The notes beneath the pieces were generated by a model, which saw nothing but the letters and a program-made list of their open reading frames with translations, made no database searches and was not told the DNA's origin. From Antedon mediterranea (Eukaryota > Echinodermata > Crinoidea > Comatulida > Antedonidae), in contig NC_092671.1 of NCBI RefSeq assembly GCF_964355755.1, forward strand, positions 12,194,501-12,258,500: DNA of 64,000 bases, written 5' to 3'. Shown here piece by piece: positions 46,501 to 59,410 of this stretch. Position numbers and translations under genes: made by a program. Each line of letters begins with the position of its first letter. The stretch's first letter is position 1.

Positions 46501-49500
46501 GCTTCTTTGATGCTGGTTTCTATGCATCAATATGTACAGTAGGTTCTAGATCGAAAGCTCCCTATTGTGTATGTTTTACTGATTTAGCATGGCACTCAGT
46601 TTTGAAAACCATTTAATGTACAGACATATCTTTTATTAAAACACATCCTTGATTTATTTTGCTAGAGTTTTTTATTTTCAGTACTCCTATAACTTCGTTT
46701 TTCACTATAAAAGAAATTGCATGAAAGTTTAGCCCATATTTCCATATTTGTCTAAGAACATTTGGCAAACCTTACAAATAAATCAATAATGATAATCCCC
46801 CCTTTTAGGAACGATCTACAATATTATTATATTACACTATTAAATATTGTTTATTATCAGGTATGTAAGCTTGAGTACATTATTTGAAACCTACTGTTTT
46901 TTATTATTTATATTTTTATCAGAAACTTGTTCTATTTTCAGGTGTTGACCCGAAGTCTGTTGTGTGTGCCTTTTTTAAACAAGGGCAATGCAAAAAAGGT
47001 GACAAATGCAAATTTTCACATGATCTCACATTACAGAGAAAAGCAGAAAAGAAAAGTATGTATGAAGATGAAAGAAATGAAAAGGAAAAAGGTAAGTTAA
47101 TTAAAATTTTGAAATAAAAAAATGATTGCGAGTCAAAATTGCCAAGTGGTGAAGGCAGGGGCGCCGTTTACTGTACCTAAAGAGTGAACAATATCGTCAT
47201 CGGTTCGACTCGCTCCTAGTTCTAATGGTGAAACAAGTCTTCTCTGATAAGGACTATAAACCGTAGGTCCGGTGTACACAGTTTGCCTGTGTGAATTTTC
47301 AAGAACCCAATTCAGCAATTGAGACAAGAAGGGGGTTACGCCAGTAGTACTGTAATGCTGTTTAGTTTCAGACACATTAATGTTCACATTTGTTTTGATA
47401 ATAGTAATTAACATGTTCAGTATTTTTCTATCAGACACTATGGATAATTGGGACGAGGCAAAACTGCAAGACGTTGTAAATCAAAAGCATGGCGAGGCTG
47501 AGATTAAACAACCTAAGACCGATAAAGTAAGTATAAATAATATACGATAAGTGCAAAACTATATCATTGTGATATGCAAAAGTCAATAAAAACAAAACTG
47601 TAATCCTATGCTATGTACAGCTATGTGAACAGAATCATTTTGTACTATGTAAAATTGAAATATTCTCATGCAATATGATGCAAAGACTATGTTCAAACAT
47701 TGTTTTTATCTTTTATATTTAAAACATGCAAAACAACATCTTTTCACATACAAGATGTATTATACAGATATTGCCTCTTAGAGGGGTACATAAGTACCTA
47801 GTAATGCTGATGCATGATCAATCCTTTCCTCATATTTATATACTGTAGGCTGTAAATACTATATATAATAATGTATTAAATGTTTTACATTTCAGAGTAT
47901 ACTGTATATTCCATTTAATATACATTCAATGTATAATAATTGAATACATTATGTATTGTTTTTAGGTTTGTAAATTCTTCCTGCAAGCTATTGAGGATTG
48001 TAAGTATGGTTGGTTTTGGATTTGTCCAAATGGTGGCGACAAGTGCATGTATAAGCACGCGCTTCCACCAGGCTTTGTACTTAAGAAAAATAAAAAGACA
48101 GACGAAGAGGAAGAGGAGAAGATATCACTAGAGGAGCTAATTGAGGATGAGGTATGTTACTTTTATGTTTTATTATTAGTCTATAGGATCAAGTATGGTG
48201 TCTCAGGGAGCCTAGGTTTGTGGGAAACTAGGGAGGTAACTTGGAGTACATTAGCAATAACATAGGTTAACCATTTAGCATAAATGTAGGGGTGAGATTT
48301 ATACTCGAGGATAGAGTATATATGATGTTTGCAGTACACCACGTATATATAGTTCTGAAAAGAACTGAAGAGTTTGAAGATTATAGTTACTAAAACATTT
48401 ATCCAGAATGGCACAAGCATGAATGATAATAATAACAATATAAATTCACGCTTAAATTATGTTATGATTTTGAGTGTTCAAAATTTAGATAAAAATGAAG
48501 TTTCTAGTAATAATATAAGAAACTGTATATATTCAAAGTAATATAAATGCATATCAAAAACATATCAGTTTACTCTCTGCTTAAGTTTGTTAGCGCATTT
48601 TATATAACACCTATATAAATTCCTGTCATTTGATTGGACGAATGTGGGTCACATGGCGTGCAATAGTACGCACTATTCAACGATCGTTAAATAGTACTTT
48701 TTGAAACATTTTTGTGTACGAAAAAAAAACGTCTAGATGTTATATAAAACAAATAATGAATGTTTTGTATTCGTGTAATGGTACAAATAATGGCACTTGG
48801 TGAATGATGAAAGGTTATATCAACTCGGCTTTGCCTCGTTGATATAACCTTTCATCATTCACCTCGTGCCATTATTTGTACCATTGCACTCATAAACATT
48901 CATTATTTGTATAATATGTTATGAAAAGAACTTTACAATTCTATTTTTGTGTCTAACTAGAGGGCTAAACTTGCATCTACCAATTTAACTAAACTAACTT
49001 TGGAAAGTTTCACTGCTTGGAAGAAGAGAAAAATTGCAGAGAAAAAGAAGATGTTTGAAGAAACAATGACAAAGAAAAAGAATGATTTCAAACAAGGAAG
49101 AGCTCTTGGTGTAAGTTTGCCAAAACTCATTGATTAAATAAAATTAATATTTTACTTAGAACATTCAATATTAATAAACATTCATTATTTGTATAGTACT
49201 CCAGTTCAAAATATCTTTGATTCAGTTTTCTGAAAGGAATTTACAATATTCCACAATAAAATTATAATAATTCTTGTAAATATATTAACTTGTAGCTGAG
49301 TGGAAGAGAAGTGTTTGAATTCAAACCAGAATTAGCAGATGCCGATGATGAAGGTGCGGATGATACCAGATATGTACGAGAAGTAGATGAGGAGGAAGGA
49401 GAAGTGGTAAGACACATTTAAGTATTTTGAATACTGAGATGAATTGCTTATCTTGGACTTTGCCAGATGATGCAATATTGTATGAACATAAAGATGCCAA

Positions 49501-50735
49501 CTTAATAATCTATTGGAGTACTGTTCGTTTGCAGGTTTTCGGATTTGAATACAATATATATACAAATAATTTAAAAATAATACTTGTTGCAGGATTTAGC
49601 TTTTATTATTTTTAAGTATTAGTTTTTAGGCTAGTTAGGGACGTAGGGGGACACAACTTATCAAGCTCTTTTGAGTTTTTATGTGTTTCCTTTTCATCTT
49701 TTTATTGTGTATTCTTATATTGCTGTATTTCACAATGTTTTATGTTTGATAAATAAAGAATATTTGATTTGATATATTATATCTAGTCAACTTTCTATTC
49801 TACATTAGAACCCCTTCTTTGGAACGCTTTTCCGTAAAACAAACAAAGAGCAATATATGTTAAATTACTACAGCTAACTCCTATTAAGAGGACACCCATA
49901 TTATTTTATGTATATATCTATATAGTTATGATGTATAAGTTATTATTATCTTTTTGTTATGACTCTATGGATGTGAATTTCCGAATTAAAAATTGAATTA
50001 TTGTGACATCTTGTTTGGTTCACCTCAACAAACAAATTGATTGTTTAACTTTGATTAAATTTCACAGGATACTGGTCCAGTAAAAGAAATCACATTAGAA
50101 GATATGGGTAGCCTAGCTACTGAAGTAGACAACACTGGTACAATCTCAAAGCCCTCTCAACGTGGGGAACAAGTGGGTGCTACAAAAGAAAATAGCCTAC
50201 CAGGTGCATGTCACACAGAAGGTATGTAAACCATCATTGTTTAATTGAAATATATATTTTTTATTTATTTTTTTTTTTAGATTACTAACGCTATCTTCAC
50301 TATCTATCAAACTAGTTTGACAAAAAAAAGTGTGATGTGCCTAAATTTGGTAATGGTATGCCCAAATATAGTAGTGATACAACATCATCATGTCCATACA
50401 GTATATGGGCACATCACATTTTTTTATCACATAAAGTTTGATAGTGCAGATAAAGCTTTATAGATACAATCGATTCTCATATCCGATATCGTGTCAATCA
50501 ACAATATACATTCTGCATATAGTCACCCCTGTCAAAATATTTTCTTTTTATAGATGAATCATCTAAATTAGGAATGGCTGGTGCTTTATCGATGTCAGAT
50601 GTAACTCAAGTCAACGGCGTGCCTATCGACGAAGGAGTATTCGATGGCGATGACGTCCCTGTTGATGAAGATTTATTTACAAATGAACTTGATGATTTAG
50701 ATGAAGATTTAGATGGATTAGATTTAGAGGATTGA
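40579..50735 (+). CDS. ZC3H15: ZC3H15 (DRG family-regulatory protein 1), CCCH zinc-finger protein
   Basis: Ten coding exons: 40579-40647, 45777-45878, 46157-46265, 46942-47091, 47435-47526, 47966-48151, 48961-49110, 49296-49406, 50068-50221, 50554-50735; they sum to 434 aa, close to the ~426 of vertebrate ZC3H15. Landmarks: start [12 protein letters not shown] and a Lys-rich N-terminus; [16 protein letters not shown]; first CCCH finger [19 protein letters not shown] (C-x7-C-x5-C-x3-H); [15 protein letters not shown]; second finger [23 protein letters not shown] domain [15 protein letters not shown] and [13 protein letters not shown]; acidic C-terminus [17 protein letters not shown]. In other animals this protein binds and stabilises the GTPase DRG1 and links it to ribosomes. 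The 5.1 kb first intron holds most of the transposons. The exon 3 acceptor (aacaag) is the weakest join. Confidence 0.95.
40864..41660. mobile_element. TIR DNA transposon with Myb/SANT-like remnant
   Basis: The ends GGGCCCTGTTTCTGCTGC and GCAGCAGAAACAGGCCCTAG are inverted, with 'taccgtatttt' repeats inside. The middle (41180-41450, frameshifted) reads [16 protein letters not shown], then [34 protein letters not shown] and a terminal HYDVF: a Myb/SANT-like DNA-binding domain as carried by PIF/Harbinger-type elements. No transposase remains. Located in ZC3H15 intron 1. Confidence 0.72.
41779..42443. mobile_element. Non-autonomous TIR element (AAAGCCTGATTTCCTGTCGACG ends)
   Basis: The left end AAAGCCTGATTTCCTG is mirrored by CAGGAAAACAGGCTTT. 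Subterminal ACGTTGAGTTGCGTTGAG pairs with CTCAACGCAACTCAACGT. About 665 bp without an ORF. Confidence 0.85.
42731..42768. repeat. Perfect palindrome GATGGTACGCTCGC
   Basis: CTAGATGGTACGCTCGCTTC is followed by its mirror, ending GCGTACCATCTAG; a transposon-end-like hairpin. Confidence 0.7.
43250..44850 (+). repeat. Two-copy tandem repeat, ~795 bp
   Basis: GCAAACGTTGAGAAGCAACTG begins at 43258 and again at 44054, and the following ~790 bp are repeated with few changes. Inside, AATAAAGTTTATTTGTATAT and TTTTTTTACATCTAACAGTA form smaller repeats. The short ORFs here are disrupted between copies and are unlikely genes. Confidence 0.9.
45339..45569. mobile_element. Short TIR element (TTAAAGATGTATTGTCCCC ends)
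   Basis: The same ends as 14731-15294, 231 bp long, just before ZC3H15 exon 2. Confidence 0.82.
46284..46415. repeat. Short MITE with TATCAAAC ends, copy 3
   Basis: GTCTACACTATAAAACATTATG and AGTTTGATAGTGTAGACAGA face each other, only ~19 bp after the ZC3H15 exon 3 donor. Confidence 0.78.
47138..47430 (+). repeat. tRNA-derived SINE in ZC3H15 intron 4
   Basis: GCCAAGTGGTGAAGGCA (A box) and CATCGGTTCGACTCG (B box), then a body with TGTGTGAATTTTCAAGAACC. The next exon follows at 47435, so the SINE supplies the acceptor region or lies immediately before it. Confidence 0.65.
48610..48950. mobile_element. Long-hairpin MITE in ZC3H15 intron 6
   Basis: The core 48780-48886 is a long hairpin: ATGGTACAAATAATGGCAC through AAAGGTTATATCAACTCGG, a 7-base loop, then the mirror ending GTGCCATTATTTGTACCAT. 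Flanks carry TCATTTGATTGGACGA and ACGATCGTTAAATAGT. Relatives lie at 27675 and 28804. Confidence 0.85.
50300..50461. repeat. Short MITE with TATCAAAC ends, copy 4
   Basis: CACTATCTATCAAACTAG and AAGTTTGATAGTGCAGATAAAG in ZC3H15 intron 9. Confidence 0.75.
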
Positions 50736-51351
50736 TGTTAACCTTTGAGAATGTTTACAGTTGTACAGTATATAGAGAGTTTTGCCAACTTGCAATCATG
50801 AAATGCATGTATTATTGAGCAGTTTTTTTAGGATATTTCCAGTTGAGAGGGATACAGTAGAAGCCCTATTGGGGACATTTGTGAGATCCTTAATAGGGGT
50901 TGGCCGTTGTTTCATAAGAAAGTGTCCCCTGAATACAGGTGTTCTCTGAATACAGGTGTCCAAAAAATGGGTTCTACTGTATAATCTCTTCTCTTTGAAA
51001 ACTGAATAACTGATTTTTCAGTAAATCAATTTTTATAAACATTTTAAAAAGTAGAAAGGTTGTGGAACCATGAGAAAAGTATGGTTATGTTTGAGAGTGT
51101 TTTAAGATTTTCGATTTTTGGCAGAGTCACAATCATTGCCATTTTAGTGGGTATTTTGGTTACTGAAAGGAAGGTGTAACAAAACATGATATATTTCCAG
51201 AATAATGCAATGGTTACAACATGCAGGCAAGTTGCATGAACTCTCTATATTTACGGCCCCGTTAATAGGTAATATGCTAAAAACAAATAATCTACAAATC
51301 TGCATGTAATAAAAGCAAAAAACCCATATTCAAGATATATTGTATACGGAC

Positions 51352-51357
51352 AATAAA
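51352..51357 (+). terminator. Candidate polyadenylation signal of ZC3H15
   Basis: AATAAA in 'cggacaataaataaatt', about 620 bases after the stop; the closer AATAAA-like AT-rich phrases are weaker. Confidence 0.45.
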
Positions 51358-51904
51358 TAAATTCATACATTTAATTTATTTTCTCAGAGGTTTTTATTAT
51401 CCTGAACAGAATCAGTTTATATATTTCATGATAAAATGTATTATTTTGTAAAATTAATTAAGTTAATTTTTATGATACTATCCAATGTGACACGTACGAT
51501 TAGCCAAAATAATTGGTTCCTTTTAAAAGCATTTAAAAGTAGAAGCAGGCACATCACTATCCCAACTTTTGAATAAAATCAATTTTTATTATCAATAAAA
51601 TGATTTACTACATTCATAGTGTAAACATTTATAAATTACAGGTTACTCAAAAATATAATCAGTTTTTATGTGCTTGCAATAAATACAGAAGTACAGTATG
51701 TCAAATGATATTCGGATAATATACAGTGCTAAACATGCTGACCAACGGGCAGAATTAATGCGATAAGTTGTTATCTTAGGTTAAAAGTATCTTGGTGTTC
51801 ATCTCTGTCTGGCTAAAGTCAAACATTTCAAAATATTAATTTGCTTATGACTATATAAACTATGAAATAAACACAACATTAAACAACTTTTTGAAAAGTA
51901 TGTC

Positions 51905-51910
51905 TTTATT
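51905..51910 (-). terminator. Candidate polyadenylation signal of DNAJC10
   Basis: Minus-strand AATAAA about 690 bases after the stop codon. Confidence 0.45.
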
Positions 51911-52598
51911 TAAGTCTCAAAAAAATACTCCAATAGCAACCCCACCATAAATAGTAACTATAAAAATAAGTATTGACCCACTACTCTAATGTGAGAATGA
52001 AGACGACCAGTGTTTACTATTAGAGATTTTACAATATATGTGAACACAACCTTGTGGAATATTGTAAAATAGATGTCTAACTATAGTTTTCTGAACAATT
52101 TAACAAAATTGGAATCGAAAATTGATGGAATATTATTAGTTCAATTACTTTAATAACAAGTGGTCCCAATTATCCAAAAAAATGTCCAAAATATTAAATA
52201 TCAAAACAAAAAAGTACAAATAGTGTAATTATAATAATTTCAGCCTTGTGTGGTATAAGTAGAAGTGGAAAATGTTTTTACAAATTTGAATAAGTAATAG
52301 AAAACTGTCCAAGTTAACTAAAATGATCAACAGACCTTAAGTACAATTTCAGCCTTGATTTCATAGTCGCCTATGTTTTGATGATCAGTTGAGATAGAAA
52401 TATGTTTGTACAAAACGAGCAAATCCCAACTATAAATTGCATAAACTAAAATCAAAATTTGAAAAATAATAGTAAATTATTGCTCTTAGAAAGAAATGGG
52501 TGACCGTGAGATGAGCTTTTGTCATCTCATTTAACTACCAGTGTTACAGTATTATGTTTCTATAATTTATTTAAATAATGTTTCACTTTTGCTCTTCA

Positions 52599-55500
52599 TC
52601 AAAGTTCTGTGTGTGGTGGTACTTTTTCAGTAGTTTCATTTACCTGAAGAATAGAAACAAAAAAAATCAATAACAAATGTTCTTGTCCTTTAACATCATT
52701 TTTGTTTTCTATTTTTGCACATAGTTTACTGAAATAACATTATAAGCAGTTACTTGGTATCGAAGTATTAATAAGCCTATATAAAAATACAGCTCATACT
52801 TACTTCAAACATTGCAAAACGCTTTTCTAAATGTGGTACAAGCCATTCAGGTGATATATCTGGTACATGCTCTCCAAACCAATTCTAAAGACAATAAGTT
52901 AATTGTTAAAACTTCACAATGTCAATATAAAAGAAAGTCTTACAGAAAACTGAAAACAAAGTTGATGCCACCTTATAATAATTTATTATACAGATTATTA
53001 TACATACCTGAGAATGACCTTCAACCTTTGACCCTGAATACAATCTCACAGTTGGGTATGCTCCTATACTCGCTTTCTGGCACATTTTCGCATTCTGTTG
53101 ACACTCAATCTTTCCAACGTTAACACGTCCTTTCAAGGCTCTTGCAATACGTTCATATTTCGGTAAATAGTTCAGGCATGGTCCGCACCATGAAGCATAG
53201 TAATCTACCAACCAAGGCTCTTTACTACGCATTACTTTTTCTTTGATGTTTGAATTGTCTAAAGTCACAACCATTGATGGCATAAAGGTGAACGACCAGC
53301 CTAGTAGAGAATTTGCATCCCGCATGAAGCTGTTATATTGCCTGAAAAATCAAAACAGTACAAAATTACCAAATAATCATATTCCTAGCTATTTATTGAT
53401 TATATTCTTTCTATAATTCATTTTATTTAACTCCCGATAAAACAATAGATGAAAGTTTAACATACTGGACACCAGCAACACCACGTTTCCCCGATGGGTA
53501 GAGTCGTATCGTTGGCCAACTATGTATACCCTGTTCATTACAAATATCCATGTTTTTGGTACAATCAACAGTTCCAACATTAGCAGAACCATTTAACATC
53601 TGAAACATAAAAATTGGGCATTAAATTATAATTTGATATTACTTATCCGAAAACAGGTAAGACAATGCGAGAAATGCAAGGGATTTAATGGAGCAGAATG
53701 TGAAATATTTCACAACTGATATGATAACTTGGATTATCGGCAATATATAACAATAAAAACCAAACTTACCTTTGCTAGTTTTCGCCACTCAGGAAGCAAG
53801 GCCTGACATGGTGGGCAGGTTGGTGAATAAAAATCAACTAACCACATCTCTGCCTTTTTCTTCTTTTTGATGAAATTATCAAAAAGGCTTTTATCCAAGT
53901 TTACTACAATTGGCTTTAGTGTATCCTATAAAATAATGATAAATAAATACTTATATTATGATAGCATTCCTTAAAATAATATACTGTGCAGTACTTAGAA
54001 ATAAAACTATAAGTTAAACTTTAGGTGCAAAAAAATGGCATGTTAACAGTACCTAAGACAATAAACTAGGCAAACAATTACACAAAATACACATACAGTA
54101 TACAAAATACACATATACATAAACAGTGACCTATAAATCTAAATATATAAAATGTAATCATTAATTTAATAGAAGGTTATGTGTTTAAATAAGGTAAACA
54201 AAGTTACTTTTTATTCCAGAAATAAACATTCTTTTTGCATATGTGATTTCAAAATAAATTGGGTAAAAAAGAGGAGACAAACTAACCTCAATAAAACTTA
54301 TGATCTCATGAGCTGGACTGAATCCTACATGCATGTGCGGTTGACTAGCATTAAACATTATGGTTGTCGGATACGAGCGTACGTTATGCTGTTGGCAAAT
54401 ACCATGATGCACTGTGCAATCAACAGTTCCAAAGTTGATATTCAACATGTCACGGGACACTTTACGAAGTTCAGCCATTAACTGACGACATGGAGGACAT
54501 TGCTAAAAAAGAGAGTAATTTATACATTAAGTTTGATTCTATAGTGCTCCAGTTTCTTGAGAAAAAGAGAAAATTTTATTTAAATACTGTTCAGTACTGA
54601 CAACAAGGAGGACATTGCTACAAAGAGAGTGTAATTTTTATTTAAATACTGTATATTATTGTACACTGCTACTTACAGGTGAGAAGAAATCAACAAACCA
54701 TGGCTCCCCACTGTTAACCACTTTATCAGGAAAATCATCAGGACCAAGCATATGTAATTTTGAATCTACACTCTCACGTGCAAAAGCAGCTATGTCATGA
54801 GCAGTCATTCGGCCTAAAAATAGAACACATTTATATAGATAATAGACAGATTGTGTATGTATAATAAAATGAGTTTTTCTTATTTGGAAATTGTCATCCT
54901 TCTATACACAGCTACGGCACATGTCCAGTTTCAATATTTTTCTTCATCCTCCACCCCATTATAAACTTTTATTTTTAAAAAGATTTTTTAACAAAGTTTA
55001 ACAGGCCGAGCAGAAATTTATTCTACCTGAAGACCAAAATTATACCAGTCCTATGTTAAATTTAAGATTTAAATGCTCCAAATATCAGTTTTAAGCGGAA
55101 CAAGTTTCCTATAGTAACAATACCATACCATGATGTATTTCGTATTCTCCTCCTTGCTTAAAAAGTACAGCTTTTGGGAAATTTTGCCCTACAATGTAAA
55201 GCTTGCTACAAAGTGCCTCCTGAGCATTACAGTCAAATTCACCAACCTATGAAAATATAAATAGGAATTTTAATTGTGATATATACTAAGCTTATTTATT
55301 TTCTTAAGAGATTATGTTGATCATTTAATGTCTTCCAGAGTCAATATGGCATCCTTTTTTGAGCAGTGAAAATCCCTTAATTAGCAGTTTTAAATGCTTT
55401 ATGTGGCTTGACATGTTGATTAATTTAGCAATGTATGGTAAAGCAAACAATTTTGCCAAGTGACAGACTCTTGTTCAAAATAAATTTAAAATCTCACCGT

Positions 55501-58500
55501 CATCTTATTAAGAAAGAATGGCAATTTCTTTGGTTCTGGATCATCTGTGTCCTGGCCCTTAGTGAAGTATACTAACAGAGGTTCAGCTCCTTCTGCAGTC
55601 TTTAATTTTTCTCTGCCAGCCTACATACAAAATATGTATAACAAAGTATTACTAGTGGAAGAATAAATGCAATGTGTTTTTTAAGATAGTGAAAGTGGTG
55701 TAGATTTGAATGAATTTTATTCACTTTTGAAATACAGATTTGGGAATAAATAACACATACATAATAATATTCATAATAATACTTCTTGTATCAAACATGA
55801 AGTTACTTAAACCTTACCTGTAGATCCTCATATGATATTGAAGGAATTCCAGGTAGCAATTTAAACACCTGCTTAGCAACTTGCTTGGGCTCATCTATTT
55901 CCAATTCCTAAATAAAGCACATACAAAAGTGATTTAGGGGCTAATGACTTATCTTATAGTAACTTTGCAATTTTAGATTGGCATAAATGAACTTGTTATA
56001 TACTTATATATTATACTTTTATACCTACAATAAAATAAATGTATTTTTTCTATCAAAAAACAAACATACTTACTGTTCTTACGGCCTGACCAACTTTCTT
56101 GCCTGTCTCATAGAACATGATTGTACTTTCTTCAATTTTAAGTTTCAAACAGAGTTTCTTTGATGCTGTGCAATCAATTGTTGCAACGTTGACAACTTTG
56201 TTCTGAAAACATTGTTCTTTACTTATTATGTATCAGTCGATCTTAATTTACATGTGTATGAGCAGGTTAAACTGTTAATATATCTGTGCATACATGGTAT
56301 TTACAGTTCCCCAACTCCCACTTTTAAGTCTTAAACTTACCAAAATTGCTGAAAATTTTGTTTGATCCACAGATTCAAAACAATTAGCAGTAGATAGTTC
56401 CTTACTTTCTCTGTCATCTTCTACAAAATATACAAAATAAATATCTTATACAAGTCTACTACTACTCTATTCATATTTTCAATATAGCATTACTAATACA
56501 GTATATCTACTTTCTTGCACATGGATATGCCAAAAACCCATACATACCAATAGGTGAACCACAGTAGTTTACTACCCATGGTCTGTTTTTATTTTCTTCT
56601 GCTAATAAAATTTCCTTAAAGTTTCCTGAAAAACAAATCAACATTTCAGTATTGAAAATAATGTAAAGCTCTATCTACACTATCAACATTTATGTGAAAA
56701 ATGTGATGTGCCCATATATGGACATAATTATGTCATATCATTACCATATTTGAGCATATCAAACTTGTTTGATAGTGTAGACATAGCTTAACAATTAAAC
56801 GAATGTTTTATTTCACACAAATAATGTTGACATTGGGAATCCGTTGTCACAACTAACCTGCAAAAAGTGTGTGTACAGTTGATTTGACCTGCCTTAGAGC
56901 ATGTTTAATAAGAGCCTGCAGCTTTCGTGACCCTGTGTACTCTTCATTCTTTGATGGTTGAACAAAACACAATAAACATTTAAATAAAATGATCACAAGT
57001 ACCTTAATGTAGAAATGATTGTCAATAAGTGTTAAGCTGTGGTGTGTTACTTTTTGTGGTAATGTGTTTTGAGATTTTATTATGTGAAGCTCTATTGAAT
57101 ATGTGTACGATATATGAAAAGGGAACTATAGAAATGATATAATTAATTGAGAGTCCAGGGTAAACAGTACTGTAATTCTTGTTCATTAATAAAAAAAATA
57201 CTGATTTACTCAAAAAATCAAAGTATGTATATATATTACTTACAACTGGATACATTTTAAGTGTTGGGAACTGACGAATACCCTGAGCTGTGCATAATGG
57301 GTTATCGTCCCAACAATTAACAGCTCCAATACGAACAACACCCTCCAGTTCTTTTGCAAATTCCCGCCACTGAAAAAATAATATAGATGATTCGATTGAA
57401 GTATGTTATGTCAATAAACTCAACATAGCCATAAAGTGGGTAAAATCAAAACGTATCTGTATGAATTTACAAAAGAGTAACATTCCTTTAATGGGACACT
57501 TTAAAAACTCAAAGAACATATAATATTGTCCCTTTGAAAGTGCCTTACCGTGGGAGCAAGATCATGACAATGATGACAGCGTGGAGAATAAAAATTGACA
57601 ATCCAAAAATCTTCACCAAATACGGATTGTTCTGAAAAACCAAGTAAAAATAGTTTCCAACTACTATAAATCAGATCTACAATCATAGGGCTCAGTTTAA
57701 GTTATGCTACAGTAGTTCAGAATAAAAATAGGCATACCTACAGGTAGCATTTTTCCAGAACATATTGGGTGCTGTTGATGGTTAAATATAATAATAATAA
57801 GAATAAACTTACCAAAATCTGTTTTACTTAAGGTAACAATCTCAGGATCTTCATCATAAAGACCTATAAAATTAGTAAAGTATTATAATTTTAAAACACA
57901 CTTTTACACTATTATATATTTTACATACTTAATTTCTACTTAATAGAAGACAATTACTGATCACTCAACCAATAGGTTGAATGCTTTGTCACATAGTGAT
58001 AGGCAATCCTGTATCCTGTTTTATTTAAAACCATATTTAACACTTAATCCATGACTTCATGTTTCTATGAAGTCATGGTTGTAACAATTTGTTTTAATTA
58101 CTAAATCAACACTGTCTGATACCACTAGTAACAATATTAATTTTTGGATTATTATTGTTTTTCTATTTTTTTTCTAATTTTCAGCAATACTGAAATTACA
58201 CATACACTAACCAAATTCTGTTTTGTAAAACTGCCAGCTTTCATATTTTCTATATCCTTGGTTTTGTTCATTTAGACCCTCCTCTCCAAACCGGTCATAC
58301 TTTTCTCTTAAGTCAGAATCTTTTAAGACTTCATAAGCTCGATTATATCTTATAAATTGTTCATGTGCATTTGGATCATCCTAATAATATCAGTAATTTA
58401 AAAAAAAATTTTAGTAAATCATTGAAACATAAGATGGATTGATCAAAGAATGGAGAAGAGGTTAAATAAAAAGGAATTACTTCTTTAATGTTGATCATCA

Positions 58501-58884
58501 TGTATTCAAATCACAAATAACAAAACCTTGGCTTTTAATGAGAACAACATCTGAACAATTTTTTAATTTATAACATAGACATTCAATTATCTTCATTTTA
58601 ACATAGTAAAATTAGGGAATCATAAACACACTAATAATGCACTATATATTCTGCATGCTCACCTTATTTTTGTCTGGATGATGTTTTAAAGCAATCTTTT
58701 TAAATGCTCGTCGAATGTCACGCTCAGTGGCATCACGTTCTACGCCGAGTAATTTATAAAAATCTTCGGCTGAAACTAAACTACACCGTAATAATACCAA
58801 TAATAGACTAACAAAAAATAATAAATTAATTCTTCTTGTTGAACTCGTCGTAGACAGTCCAATCAACATTTTTTTTTCAATCAT
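52599..58884 (-). CDS. DNAJC10: DNAJC10 / ERdj5, ER J-domain disulfide reductase
   Basis: Nineteen coding exons, high to low: 58884-58663, 58380-58212, 57863-57813, 57631-57549, 57369-57244, 56939-56858, 56625-56548, 56420-56341, 56202-56074, 55907-55818, 55620-55498, 55246-55129, 54813-54677, 54502-54287, 53925-53770, 53599-53466, 53341-53008, 52884-52804, 52643-52599; they sum to 817 aa (human 793). Features in order: signal anchor LLFFVSLLLVLL; J domain (EDFYKLLGVERDATERDI, HPD in ALKHHPDKNK); thioredoxin site 1 CHHC; two redox-inactive thioredoxin-like domains; then CPPC, CPPC and WCGPC sites; C-terminus PPHTEL, a KDEL-like ER retrieval signal. The family reduces misfolded disulfides with BiP in ER-associated degradation. 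The exon upstream of 58894 is untranslated, with a donor at 59618. Start 58884 could instead be the Met at 58869. Confidence 0.96.
56668..56790. repeat. Short MITE with TATCAAAC ends, copy 5
   Basis: AAAGCTCTATCTACACTATC and GATAGTGTAGACATAGCTT flank a ~85 bp core in a DNAJC10 intron. Confidence 0.78.
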
Positions 58885-59214
58885 ATAATTTAGCCTGTAA
58901 AATAAAAAAGTAGAAAACATTTTAGAGTACAGCAATTAATTACTAGTACTAGGGCCTATAAAAGTACTTACTATCAATGCATAATAAGTGTTTTTTATAG
59001 TATAATGCTAGTATTGGAAGTAAAAAGATGATTGAGACGACTTGCTTGCTGTGACTCCAAATGCATATTTGGGACGGTGATGGAAGTGGAGAAATACTGC
59101 ATCCCTACCTAGGCTACTAGAGTACCAGCTACCTGTTGTTGAACTTGATTGATGTGTGGATTTTGGTATTTTAGGCCTATTATCTTCTAGTAGTATCATA
59201 ATAATAATTCTTTC

Positions 59215-59410
59215 TAGCTAGGCCTAGGCCTAGCCTGGCTAGCTAGTAATAGTATTATTATTATTGATTAATTATTTATAATAATAGACAACAATAGGCC
59301 TTATATATAGCCTATAAAGGCCCTAGCTACAGTAAAGTAATAGTATACTAGGCAAGTACTACTACTATTCCTACACTACTACTCTAGGACTAGGCTAGGC
59401 GCCGGGTGAA
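59215..59410. repeat. AGGCCTA/CTAGC palindrome-rich patch
   Basis: Dense AGGCCTAGGCCTAG and CTAGCTAGTA units plus TAC triplet runs, upstream of the DNAJC10 coding start and within its first intron. Similar patches lie at 40700-40810 and 45100-45240. Confidence 0.6.

Larger units (their letters stand above)
50736..52598. other. Converging 3' UTRs of ZC3H15 and DNAJC10
   Basis: 1.86 kb between two stop codons on opposite strands. AATAAA at 51352-51357 (+) may end ZC3H15, and TTTATT at 51905-51910 (AATAAA on -) may end DNAJC10. No further gene is seen. Confidence 0.6.

Noticed and set aside
47133-47438. 101-codon minus-strand ORF overlapping ZC3H15 exon 5 acceptor
   Set aside because: Antisense reading of a SINE and the intron end.
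54179-54481. Plus-strand 100-codon ORF
   Set aside because: Shadow of a DNAJC10 exon on the opposite strand.
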